From Parafilimonas sp. (lineage in GTDB: Bacteria; Bacteroidota; Bacteroidia; Chitinophagales; Chitinophagaceae): a DNA stretch of 7,960 nucleotides. The DNA lies in contig JAHEZC010000095.1 of the NCBI GenBank assembly GCA_023251275.1, forward strand, positions 1 through 7,960, given 5' to 3'. Below the pieces are notes generated by a model. It did no database searches. It was not told the DNA's origin and saw only the letters and a program-made list of their open reading frames with translations. The position numbers were made by a program, and so were the translations under genes. This document shows, piece after piece, positions 1-7,198 of this stretch (its first letter is position 1; each line of letters begins with the position of its first letter).

Positions 1-752
1 AAATTGCCGGCATTTAGTTCAAAAAGCAAAGGAAGCAATTCCGTATAGCTTATATCTGCGCTGTGCGTGGAATCATGGTCACCTCCAGGGCAGGTATGCA
101 CACCAATTCTCTTTCTTTCATTTTCTGTAAACCGGGCTAATACCTGGTTATTCAAATCAATAAATGCTTTCAGCAAGCCTTTGGATGGATCGAGTTTTAC
201 GGCAAGCCTTGCCTCGGTGAAATCAATCTGTACATTATATGCGCCGTTATTCAAACAACTCCTTATGTCGGCTTCTGCTTCATTCAGGAGATCACTGATA
301 AATTGTTCCTGTGAGTAACCCTCAATGCCTTCCTGCGGATAAAGCAGGCTCAATGCAGAAGCAGAGATCACCGCCTGTTTTACCGGCACTGTTGAAATGG
401 ATTTAGCTTTTTGCAAATAATTGCCGGCATAAGCCTGGTATTTAAATGGTCCTGCTGTCAGTTTTGGCAACTGTCTTGTATGCCCATCTGCAAAAGGAAT
501 AATCACACCATCTGCTGCGAGGTGCTGCATACCATGAATCGGATAAGTGACAAAGCTGGATTTGGTTTGCTCTCCGTCTGTAATTACAGGTGAGCCTGTT
601 GCTTCAAATTCATGTATAGTCTCCTGCAATGCTTTGTCAGATAGTATTGCAAGTTCAGCTTCTCTGATTTCGTTGGATGCATAAGCTTTCATCGCATCTA
701 TGAGGTACTGCGGACGGGGAATGCTCCCGATTGGTTCTGTGAGAATTTTCAT
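1..752 (-). CDS. MetE-like protein (cobalamin-independent methionine synthase C-terminal domain family), partial at left edge
   Basis: The reading frame starts at 752 and stays open to position 1, giving about 250 residues with the C-terminus missing. It begins directly with TEPIGSIPRP (residues 5-14), which matches the TTTIGSFPQT-type opening of the MetE catalytic barrel. This means the N-terminal half of full-length MetE is absent. Further family marks are ITDGEQ (57-62, the substrate-binding acidic motif), QIDFTEARL (175-183) and GVHTCPGGD (217-225). In MetE the HxC pair, here H219 and C221, binds the catalytic zinc; the later Glu and Cys ligands would lie beyond the edge. Members transfer methyl or alkyl groups to a thiol in the cytoplasm, but many short members have no proven substrate, and related families include epoxyalkane:coenzyme M transferase. 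It lies 44 bp after the third AhpD-like gene, same strand, so co-transcription is likely. The family is well supported; true methionine synthesis is not shown. Confidence 0.88.
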   Translation of the reverse strand, partial: MKILTEPIGSIPRPQYLIDAMKAYASNEIREAELAILSDKALQETIHEFEATGSPVITDGEQTKSSFVTYPIHGMQHLAADGVIIPFADGHTRQLPKLTAGPFKYQAYAGNYLQKAKSISTVPVKQAVISASALSLLYPQEGIEGYSQEQFISDLLNEAEADIRSCLNNGAYNVQIDFTEARLAVKLDPSKGLLKAFIDLNNQVLARFTENERKRIGVHTCPGGDHDSTHSADISYTELLPLLFELNAGN

Positions 753-796
753 AAACGAAATTTTTTGTGTGAGTGAATGGGTTTAAAAAATAATCA

Positions 797-1348
797 TTAT
801 CTGTACAAATCGAAATCAATGTAGCCTTCGGCTGCACGCATGGGTGCACGGTTCACATAAAATTGCCTGTCCTGCGGCGCCCATGTGCTCAGTCCATCTA
901 CATAACGATTATACATGCAAAACGCAGCAGCAATTAAAACAGTATCGTGTATTTCCCTGTCTGTTGCACCCAGGTTTCCTGCATACTCAACCTGTTCTGC
1001 CGTTACATCTTTACCGCTTTTTTGCACACTTGCAGCAATGGCCAGCAAAGCTTTCATTTTATCCGAAATGCCCGTTGAATCAAAATCTTTCTTAATAGCA
1101 TCTATCTGTTCTATATCACATTGAAGGTAATGCCCTGCCATTGCGCCATGCACATTCTGGCAAAAAAAACAATCATTCAGGTAAGAAACATACGCTCCAA
1201 TCAATTCACGCTCCCCTCGTGTTAAAGTATTGTCATCGTTTCTCAGCAATACCTCTGCCAGTTCGTTCAAGGGCTTCGCAGTTTCCGGCCTGTAAGCCAT
1301 TGGCCCCCGAATACCGGGTAAGTCATTTTTAAGATCAATATATGCCAT
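797..1348 (-). CDS. AhpD-fold / carboxymuconolactone decarboxylase family protein (peroxidase-related), copy 1
   Basis: A 183-residue cytoplasmic protein of the CMD/AhpD-like family, with no signal peptide or membrane segment. The helical core carries E48, then C60-F-F-C63 and H67. The spacing (Glu 12 residues before the first Cys, His 4 after the second) equals the Glu118/Cys130/Cys133/His137 relay of mycobacterial AhpD, which supports thiol-dependent peroxide reduction. A second conserved block, TDREIHDTVLIAA (129-141), leads into FCMYNRYVDGL (143-153), which is shared with the two paralogues in this window. It is about half identical by eye to the copies at 5866-6438 and 6469-7017. The start is fixed by MAYIDLKNDLPG, which aligns with MPHIDLKNDLPG of copy 2. 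The gene follows susD after 118 bp and precedes the MetE-like gene. The natural substrate is unknown; true lactone decarboxylase activity is unlikely given the CxxC site. Confidence 0.92.
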   Translation of the reverse strand: MAYIDLKNDLPGIRGPMAYRPETAKPLNELAEVLLRNDDNTLTRGERELIGAYVSYLNDCFFCQNVHGAMAGHYLQCDIEQIDAIKKDFDSTGISDKMKALLAIAASVQKSGKDVTAEQVEYAGNLGATDREIHDTVLIAAAFCMYNRYVDGLSTWAPQDRQFYVNRAPMRAAEGYIDFDLYR

Positions 1349-1355
1349 ATAATTT

Positions 1356-1375
1356 TTGAATAAAATTGAATAAAA
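1356..1375. repeat. Two tandem 10-bp copies in the leader of AhpD-like copy 1
   Basis: The plus strand reads ttgaataaaa twice without a gap, ending about 8 bp before the start codon of the gene at 797-1348 (start at 1348, read leftward). It is short and AT-rich, so it may be chance or may keep the ribosome-binding region unstructured. No promoter consensus is evident with it. Confidence 0.5.
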
Positions 1376-1466
1376 TACCGCTGTTCGCTATGAGCAACCA
1401 GCACTCAGAAATCGAGAGTTAATTTTTTCTGATAACTGAAAGCTGATTGCGAAAGCTTCTCCTTTT

Positions 1467-2774
1467 TTATTGCTCTGTGGAAGGCAGAGGAAATTCCTCC
1501 CATACATTGAGGTCAGGCCTGTCCAGCGGTAATTCGTCTAACAGGTTATATCTCCTCATATCTATCCACCTGTGCCCTTCTGCAAAAAGAGAATATCTCC
1601 TCTGGTTGAGCATTTCCGTGATCAGGGCGTCATGTGTTTCAGCGCCGCCGTAATCAGGCAAGCCATGACCATTTCTTATCTTGTTTAGCGCTGAAACAGC
1701 ATCAGTAAAGTTGTTGGTTTGGATATTGGCCTCTGCATAAATAAGAATTAATTCCTCATTTCTTATAATCGGTATAGGTGCAGTACCGGATGTAAAAACC
1801 CAGACATCCCTGTCACCTGTGAGCCCGCTATTTGGATCAGTTACGGATGATGCACGCAAAACAGCTTTACCGATGCGATCGTCATTTGCCTCAATATCTT
1901 CCGAATATGATGGATGAGCAAGCCGCCATTCGCCGGAATAGTTTCGGGGAAGATATACGGGGTTTAGCTGATCTCCGGAACCTGTACCGAAAACATTGTT
2001 TACACCAGCATAAAAATCGCCGGTGAGGTTGAAAAATGATTCGTTCAATGCTGTCAATGCCGTTGACCATTGCTGACGGTAAACAGCGACTCTTGCAGCT
2101 AATGCCCGGTTGAATTGTACAAGACCTGCGGCATTGTCAAATGTTCCGAAGCCGGCAAGAGGATAAAGAACGTCTGCTCCGCCAAAATCACTTTTTGCTT
2201 CATCAAGTAAATTTGCAATTTCGGTTAATGCTTCATCATTACCCACAATAGGACCAAGATTATTCGGATCATCTACTTCCATACGGATACCATTTGCATA
2301 AGTGAGATTCAGGTTCAATAAAAGCTGGTATGCTTTGATTGTTTTTGCAAAACCTGTGTAGCCCTTTTTGGCTGATTCTGTAATCAGGGTTGAATTTGCG
2401 GCTGCCTGTATCAGCAGGTTACAATTTTTTACAACCCGGTAGCGGGCGGCCCAGGGATTGTTTATATAAAATGAATTATTGCTGAGCGTGGCATCATTGA
2501 CACCAAGCAGATCAGTCACATATCTTGGGTCGGAACCTGAAAAGCGATAAATTTCCCGACCTATTACCCCCGTTTCATCAAGGTATAAACCAAGATTGTT
2601 TCTCATGCCTGATTCGGTACCGCTTACGAGGTTGTTCAACTGATCTTTAGAGGCATTTTTTAAAAAGTCTTCTGCTGTAGGATTGTTCAGATCGCCATAA
2701 TCTTTTTTGCATGACTGGATAAAAGCCATCGTCAGTAACAGCAGTACAAATTGTATATTGATAATTTTTTTCAT
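1467..2774 (-). CDS. SusD/RagB-family outer-membrane lipoprotein
   Basis: A 435-residue surface lipoprotein that forms the lid of the adjacent SusC barrel and captures the ligand. The N-terminus is a lipoprotein signal (KK, then hydrophobic residues 8-19) ending in the lipobox IQSC, with C22 as the lipidated residue, followed by KKD. The N-terminal SusD-like TPR region covers roughly residues 50-240 (for example NPWAARYRVVKNCNLLI, 106-122, and GFAKTIKAYQLLLNL, 141-155). The C-terminal RagB/SusD domain shows RNEELILIYAEAN (338-350), DAVSALNKIRNGHGLP (358-373) and RRYSLFAEGHRWIDMRR (392-408), all highly typical. At 435 residues it is shorter than the common 500-600, but it ends in the usual FPLP segment, so it looks complete. 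It starts 19 bp after the SusC stop, so the two are certainly co-transcribed. The ligand cannot be deduced; no glycan-degrading enzyme is near. Confidence 0.97.
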   Translation of the reverse strand: MKKIINIQFVLLLLTMAFIQSCKKDYGDLNNPTAEDFLKNASKDQLNNLVSGTESGMRNNLGLYLDETGVIGREIYRFSGSDPRYVTDLLGVNDATLSNNSFYINNPWAARYRVVKNCNLLIQAAANSTLITESAKKGYTGFAKTIKAYQLLLNLNLTYANGIRMEVDDPNNLGPIVGNDEALTEIANLLDEAKSDFGGADVLYPLAGFGTFDNAAGLVQFNRALAARVAVYRQQWSTALTALNESFFNLTGDFYAGVNNVFGTGSGDQLNPVYLPRNYSGEWRLAHPSYSEDIEANDDRIGKAVLRASSVTDPNSGLTGDRDVWVFTSGTAPIPIIRNEELILIYAEANIQTNNFTDAVSALNKIRNGHGLPDYGGAETHDALITEMLNQRRYSLFAEGHRWIDMRRYNLLDELPLDRPDLNVWEEFPLPSTEQ

Positions 2775-2793
2775 AAAAGGTTTTTAAAAATTT

Positions 2794-5748
2794 TTAGAAA
2801 TTAACTGAAATATGGAAGTCGGCGCGTTTGGAAGCAGGGAATGGAGTTACATCTAAGCCCGTTGAAAAACCTGTTCCGAAATTAGATACTTCCGGGTCGT
2901 AGCTTTTATATTTGGTGAAGGTTACATAATTGTTGAGAGAAACTCCCAAATGCAATCCCTTAATCAGGCTGGTCTGTGGCATGGAGAAAGAATAATACAA
3001 TCCAACTTCCCGTAAGCGCAGGTAACCTGCATTCTGCACAAATTGCTGTGCACTTGATCCTATCTGCATCAGACGGTCGTATGCATCAGGTATTCTGTTA
3101 TTATTTTTATCATCATCAAAATCAACACTGGTTCCTCCAATATCATTTTGCAAGGTTGTAATATTCACATTTTCCCCTCCATTTTTCCAGTGCAGTAAAA
3201 AACGTAAACTTAATTTATTGTAAAAAGTGATTTCATTATAATTATTCATCTGGAATTTTGGTTCCTGATCACCCCATACAGCAAGGCCGCCATCGGCGCC
3301 CCCTAAGCCGACGATCTGAGTAGCTGATTTCCCTTCCTGGATGAAGAAAGTACCAACTACAGGTCCAAAAGATCCCAAAGTGACCGGCGGAATAGTCATT
3401 TTAGTTACTTTAGATCTGTTTAACCAGAAGTTTACAGAAGTATTCCACCTGATATTTTTGCCTGTAACAGGTTGTGCATTCAGCCCCATTTCAATGCCGC
3501 TGTTTCTCAGATTGCCTGCATTAACCCATTGAGAAGTAAACCCCGAAGATGGCGGTAATGTGTTCAGCAGGAGAAAATCATACACCTGTTTGTTGTAGTA
3601 GGTAATTTGCATACTTACTTTACCTTTCAGAACTGCGAAATCAAGCCCTGTCTCAAATTCGGTTTGTCTTTCAGGTTTAATGCCGGGTTCTCCTTCCTGC
3701 AGATTTATTAAGGAGCCGGGAAAGCCTGCAATATTGGAAACTCCCAAAGAAGTAAATTTACTGCCATAAGCTGGGAAATTACCTGATTGTCCGTAAGCTG
3801 CACGCAACTTAAAGTTATCAAACAAACCACCTTCTTTCCAAAAACCCATGTGAGTAAGATTCCATGAAATGCCTGCTTTAGGATAGGTGTAATATTTATC
3901 AGGATCACCATTTTTTGTTGATTTGTCAAAGCGTACACCTGCTGTCAGGTTTATGGCATCAGCAATGCTTGCTTCTTCCTGCACAAAAATGCCATCATCC
4001 TGGAATTTGGTTCTGAACTGGGAAGCCGTTAAAGCCCCTGCCTGGTTTACATTTGACTGACCCGAAATTACCTGTGTGGCAATATTCAGCAGATTGTTAA
4101 AATCTCCTGATTCCTGGGTAATACCGGCAGATGTGGTGAAAGTAAGTTTTTCAGAAGGGCTGAAATTATTCACCAACGAAAGGATATAATTGGTGTTCAG
4201 ATTTTTTGTGAATCCCTGGATGGATGTCCCTTTGTTTACTGCCTGGAACTGTAATGAACTGGGAAATAATGCATTTGTCTGCAGATTATAAAAATCGAAA
4301 CCGCCACGCCCTAAGAATTTTGTACTGGAATTAGCACTTTTAAATAAAATAGCATCCAGGTTAATCCCGGTTACAAAACGATTCACTCCTTCATTATTCG
4401 TCATTTTATCGCGGGTTTCGATAGGGTTGGAAGCTGCAAAAGGATTCCTGGGATAATTGCCATTGGCATCCGGATGCAATTCTGCAAAGCCTGGTGTAAA
4501 GGAAAGCGCAATGCCATAAGTTACACCTGCATTATCATTGCCTGTTAAGCCCCTGTCCGCAGATGAATTGATATAATTAGTGCTTACCCCTATTTTAATA
4601 TTATCATTAATCCTGTGATCCACATTCAGGCGGATGCTGCTGTTACGGTAACCCGTATTTTTAATAATGCCATCTTCACTTTTTTTAGCAGCAGAAAAAT
4701 AAAAACTCGTTTTTTCACTGCCTCCTGTCAGGCTAAGCACGGTATTTCGCGTAAAGCCTGTTTCGCCATAAATTTCTTTTTCGTAATCATAAATTTTCCC
4801 CGCAGCCTGTGCATCGAGAAACTGTTGACTCAGTGCGGCGCTTGTCGCACTGTCACCCGATAAACTTGCTGCTCTTTCAGCAGTGAATTGACGTACCCCT
4901 AACAATTTTCTCACTTTTACAAAACCAAGATCCTGTGAAAAGCTTACATTGGTTCTGCCCGGTTTGCCCTTTTTAGTAGTAATTATTATTACCCCGGCAG
5001 CAGCTTTTGAGCCGTAGATAGCAGCAGCAGAAGCGCCTTTTAAGATTTCAATGTTCTCAATGTCCTCGGCGCGAAGATCTGCAATACGGCTGGAAGGATT
5101 GTCCTGGCTTGAAGTATTGGTACCCGGGGAAGCAGAAGTCACTGCATTCAAACCTGCCGATGTTGCGGTGTTATCCATAAAAACTCCATCAACCACATAG
5201 AGTGGTTGCGTATTGCCATAAACAGAAGTAACACCTCTTAGTTTTACAGAGATACCTCCGCCGGGGGCACCTGAATTGGCATTGATATATGCGCCGGGTA
5301 TTTTGCCAGATAAAGCGGCGTCAAAAGTTTGTGCCGGCGCCACACCATTAAGTTCCTTGCCGGAAATAGTAGCAACTGCGTTGGCAAGGTTTCTTCTTTT
5401 GACGCTGGTAGCTAACCCGGTTACAACTACTTCATCCAGCCTGGCTATATCTTCATCCAGCGTGATATTTAAATCCCCGGTAATTTCACCCGCTTTAATT
5501 GTTCTGGATTTAAAGCCGGTCGAACTGATAACGATTGTTGCATTTACAGGAACAGTCAATCTGAATTTTCCTTCCGCGTCTGTTGCAGTTCCCTGGCTTG
5601 TTTGCTTAATAATCACACTGGCGCTTACCAGGGGATTTTTATTGGCATCGGTAACTTTGCCGGATATTGTTTTGGTTTGTGCAAATAGCAGGCCTGGCAT
5701 AAGCAGGATGCAGATCAAACCGGCTATAAAAAAGAGTAATTTTTTCAT
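2794..5748 (-). CDS. SusC/RagA-family TonB-linked outer-membrane transporter
   Basis: A 984-residue outer-membrane beta-barrel that imports ligand with TonB/ExbBD energy. The signal peptide spans residues 1-24 with likely cleavage after LLFAQ. A CarboxypepD_reg-like Ig domain follows (about 26-100: ISGKVTDANKNPL to the GEITGDLNITL strand). Then come the TonB box DEVVVTG (105-111) and the plug (about 115-265), with the SusC hallmarks PLYVVDGVF (182-190), IENIEILKGASAAAIYG (230-246) and GVIIITTKKG (252-261). The rest is barrel, ending in aromatic F984 as expected for BAM-assembled proteins. YLRLREVGLYYSF near the C-terminus is also family-typical. No extra N-terminal STN (secretin/TonB short N-terminal) signalling domain precedes the Ig domain, so it is not expected to signal through an anti-sigma factor. 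An acidic stretch at 876-892 (D-rich with three Asn) may be a metal-binding loop. It lies 117 bp downstream of AhpD-like copy 2 and is followed by susD. Confidence 0.98.
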   Translation of the reverse strand: MKKLLFFIAGLICILLMPGLLFAQTKTISGKVTDANKNPLVSASVIIKQTSQGTATDAEGKFRLTVPVNATIVISSTGFKSRTIKAGEITGDLNITLDEDIARLDEVVVTGLATSVKRRNLANAVATISGKELNGVAPAQTFDAALSGKIPGAYINANSGAPGGGISVKLRGVTSVYGNTQPLYVVDGVFMDNTATSAGLNAVTSASPGTNTSSQDNPSSRIADLRAEDIENIEILKGASAAAIYGSKAAAGVIIITTKKGKPGRTNVSFSQDLGFVKVRKLLGVRQFTAERAASLSGDSATSAALSQQFLDAQAAGKIYDYEKEIYGETGFTRNTVLSLTGGSEKTSFYFSAAKKSEDGIIKNTGYRNSSIRLNVDHRINDNIKIGVSTNYINSSADRGLTGNDNAGVTYGIALSFTPGFAELHPDANGNYPRNPFAASNPIETRDKMTNNEGVNRFVTGINLDAILFKSANSSTKFLGRGGFDFYNLQTNALFPSSLQFQAVNKGTSIQGFTKNLNTNYILSLVNNFSPSEKLTFTTSAGITQESGDFNNLLNIATQVISGQSNVNQAGALTASQFRTKFQDDGIFVQEEASIADAINLTAGVRFDKSTKNGDPDKYYTYPKAGISWNLTHMGFWKEGGLFDNFKLRAAYGQSGNFPAYGSKFTSLGVSNIAGFPGSLINLQEGEPGIKPERQTEFETGLDFAVLKGKVSMQITYYNKQVYDFLLLNTLPPSSGFTSQWVNAGNLRNSGIEMGLNAQPVTGKNIRWNTSVNFWLNRSKVTKMTIPPVTLGSFGPVVGTFFIQEGKSATQIVGLGGADGGLAVWGDQEPKFQMNNYNEITFYNKLSLRFLLHWKNGGENVNITTLQNDIGGTSVDFDDDKNNNRIPDAYDRLMQIGSSAQQFVQNAGYLRLREVGLYYSFSMPQTSLIKGLHLGVSLNNYVTFTKYKSYDPEVSNFGTGFSTGLDVTPFPASKRADFHISVNF

Positions 5749-5787
5749 TTGTTGGTTTTTGATAAATTAAAAAATTGAAACATTGGG

Positions 5788-5816
5788 ATTCTGAAAAATA
5801 TTTGGGTTATCAGAAT
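5788..5816. promoter_or_regulatory. Inverted repeat upstream of the SusC gene, possible operator or hairpin
   Basis: In the 117-bp gap before the SusC start, attctga (5788-5794) is matched perfectly by tcagaat (5810-5816) across a 15-bp AT-rich spacer. A looser outer match exists, aaacatt at 5778-5784 with aatgttt at 5814-5820, if a 6-bp insertion is allowed. It lies about 40-70 bp before the start codon, where an operator or a 5'-UTR stem could sit. No run of T follows in the transcribed direction, so it is not a good terminator. Role is inferred only. Confidence 0.35.
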
Positions 5817-5825
5817 GTTTATAAA
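5793..5825 (-). promoter_or_regulatory. Weak candidate Bacteroidota promoter for SusC/SusD
   Basis: On the minus strand TATTTTTC (5800-5793) differs by one base from the Bacteroidota -7 element TAnnTTTG. TTTA (5825-5822) sits 21 bp upstream, one base off the -33 TTTG, with acceptable spacing. Transcription would start about 35-40 bp before the SusC start codon. Such near-matches are common in AT-rich DNA, so this is tentative. It overlaps the inverted repeat. Confidence 0.25.
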
Positions 5826-5865
5826 GAAGTTTGCCTTTGAACATCCGTGAACTAATTTTAAGTCT

Positions 5866-6438
5866 TTATGTTTGATCTGAAGCGGGTTGTGCTGATTTAT
5901 AGATATGGCTGCCATATCCTGTTTCGACGATTTGTTTTGCGCGCAATGGATAAGATGACATATCGGTTGGTGCGGTTGTTGCCAAACCATCTACATACCT
6001 GTTCATCATACAAAACATTGCAGCAATAAGCACTGTATCATGAATGTCCTTATCAGTTGCACCTGCTTCACGGGCATTTTCGATATCGTCAGGCGTAACC
6101 GCTTTCCCGCTTTGCTGAACCTTTCCTGCTATTTGAAGTAATGCTTTAAGCTTATCTGAAATTGCAGCATGCTGATAATTTTTTCGCACCTGCTCCACCA
6201 GTTGGCGATCGCCATTTAAATAGATACATGCAATTGCTCCATGTGAATGGTGACAATAAAAACAATCGTTGAGATAAGATACATAAGTGCCGATCAATTC
6301 TCTTTCTGAACGTGTGAGACCTTCGTCGCTACGCATCAATATTTCAGCCAATATACCTATTGGTTCTGCTGTTTCAGGGCTATAAGCGAATGCGCTTCGG
6401 GCACCCGGCAAATCATTTTTAAGATCAATGTGTGGCAT
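5866..6438 (-). CDS. AhpD-fold / carboxymuconolactone decarboxylase family protein (peroxidase-related), copy 2
   Basis: A 190-residue cytoplasmic paralogue of the genes on either side of it in the cluster. It carries E47, C59-F-Y-C62 and H66 with exact AhpD spacing. The segment C62-H63-H64-S-H66 gives it three histidines around the active site, unlike CFFCQNVH in copy 1 and CMFCMSSH in copy 3. The conserved C-terminal core reads ATDKDIHDTVLIAA (127-140), then FCMMNRYVDGL (142-152). The tail after residue 175 (about 15 polar residues ending DQT) is longer than in the paralogues. The start MPHIDLKNDLPG aligns with copy 1, and the two genes share a 17-base identical stretch there, which favours copy 1 and copy 2 as the closest pair. 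It begins 30 bp after copy 3 and ends 117 bp before SusC. Likely a thiol-dependent reductase or peroxidase; partner and substrate unknown. Confidence 0.92.
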   Translation of the reverse strand: MPHIDLKNDLPGARSAFAYSPETAEPIGILAEILMRSDEGLTRSERELIGTYVSYLNDCFYCHHSHGAIACIYLNGDRQLVEQVRKNYQHAAISDKLKALLQIAGKVQQSGKAVTPDDIENAREAGATDKDIHDTVLIAAMFCMMNRYVDGLATTAPTDMSSYPLRAKQIVETGYGSHIYKSAQPASDQT

Positions 6439-6468
6439 AAATTTTTTTTGAAATGTTTTGAGTAATTT

Positions 6469-7017
6469 TTAGGTTGCCTGCTGCGGCATCACATATCCTT
6501 TTTCTGCCATTCGCTTGCCCATCTCCGCATAAGCTTCAGCATCTTCAGGCGTAAAGCTTGCAAGGCCATCCACATAGCGGTTGAACATACAGAAGGTTGC
6601 TGCGATCAAAACTGTGTCATGTATTTCGCGATCGTTTGCGCCCTGTTTTCCTGCTTCGTCAATATCTTCCTGTGAAACTTGCTTTCCAAGTATTTGTACT
6701 TTACCTGCGATATGCAACAAGGTTTTCATTTTTTCACTCACATGCGAATGCTGCATATCGTGCAACACTTCATCTACCATATTTTTTTCATCACCATATA
6801 AACATCTCGCTGCTGCCGCGTGGCTGCTCATACAAAACATACAGTGGTTCAGGTAAGAAACATAAGATGCAATCAATTCTCTTTCCGGTTGTGTCAAAGG
6901 AGATTCTCCCCTCAATAATACCTGCACTAATTCATATAAATATTTACCTGTTTCAGGTCTGAACAACACAAGGCTTCTAATACCGGGAACTCCTTCAGGA
7001 ACTTTTATGTGCGCCAT
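6469..7017 (-). CDS. AhpD-fold / carboxymuconolactone decarboxylase family protein (peroxidase-related), copy 3
   Basis: A 182-residue cytoplasmic protein, first of the three paralogues in transcription order. It has E47, C59-M-F-C62 and H66 in the AhpD relay spacing, followed by NDREIHDTVLIAA (128-140) and FCMFNRYVDGL (142-152). The N-terminal MAHIKVPEGVPGIR replaces the IDLKNDLPG of the other two, so this copy is somewhat more distant. The frame is open upstream to an ATG at 7167, which would add 50 residues. I chose the ATG at 7017 because it aligns with both paralogue starts, while the upstream residues (MCISGCVVRR and on) resemble neither a signal peptide nor a known domain. It follows the MFS gene after 181 bp and precedes copy 2 by 30 bp. 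Function as for the other copies; substrate unknown. Confidence 0.9.
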   Translation of the reverse strand: MAHIKVPEGVPGIRSLVLFRPETGKYLYELVQVLLRGESPLTQPERELIASYVSYLNHCMFCMSSHAAAARCLYGDEKNMVDEVLHDMQHSHVSEKMKTLLHIAGKVQILGKQVSQEDIDEAGKQGANDREIHDTVLIAATFCMFNRYVDGLASFTPEDAEAYAEMGKRMAEKGYVMPQQAT

Positions 7018-7198
7018 TATTATTGCTGATTTTTTGGAACTAACTGTTGAACTGCCATTAAACTTTTCTTGCTTCGGTGCTTTTGTGCTTGAAAAAAGAT
7101 CCACAGTGAACAAAACGAATAAGTGTGCCCACGGGATTCTGCGAACAACGCAACCGGAGATGCACAAATCGTTTCAGCCGGGTACAAAAAATTTCTTT
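7018..7198 (-). other. 181-bp intergenic leader between the MFS gene and AhpD-like copy 3
   Basis: This is the longest gap in the cluster. On the minus strand it is open in frame with the downstream gene from 7167, but it reads as leader rather than coding sequence. I find only a 4-bp-stem hairpin (TGCG-TTGTT-CGCA) and no poly-T terminator, riboswitch pattern or clear TAnnTTTG promoter. A promoter for the three-paralogue part of the cluster could lie here, but the sequence does not show one plainly. Confidence 0.35.

Noticed and set aside
67..318. Plus-strand open frame of 83 codons in the left region
   Set aside because: It is antisense to the MetE-like gene, whose motifs are clear on the minus strand.
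1433..1462. Possible terminator after susD
   Set aside because: The repeated gaaagct here is a direct repeat, not an inverted one, so no stem forms and no T-run follows.
2775..2793. Small AT palindrome (tttttaaaaa) between SusC and SusD genes
   Set aside because: Only A/T pairs in a 19-bp operon gap; expected by chance in Bacteroidota leaders.
5276..5770. Plus-strand open frame of 164 codons antisense to the SusC N-terminal region
   Set aside because: It lies fully inside a certain gene, has a low-complexity Ala/Ser/Val composition mirroring the opposite strand, and shows no domain.
5745..5990. Minus-strand open frame of 81 codons overlapping the end of AhpD-like copy 2
   Set aside because: It is out of frame with the conserved gene and runs through the susC leader; no recognisable protein.
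6597..6962. Plus-strand open frame of 121 codons antisense to AhpD-like copy 3
   Set aside because: Shadow of the conserved minus-strand gene; composition and lack of motifs do not support a protein.
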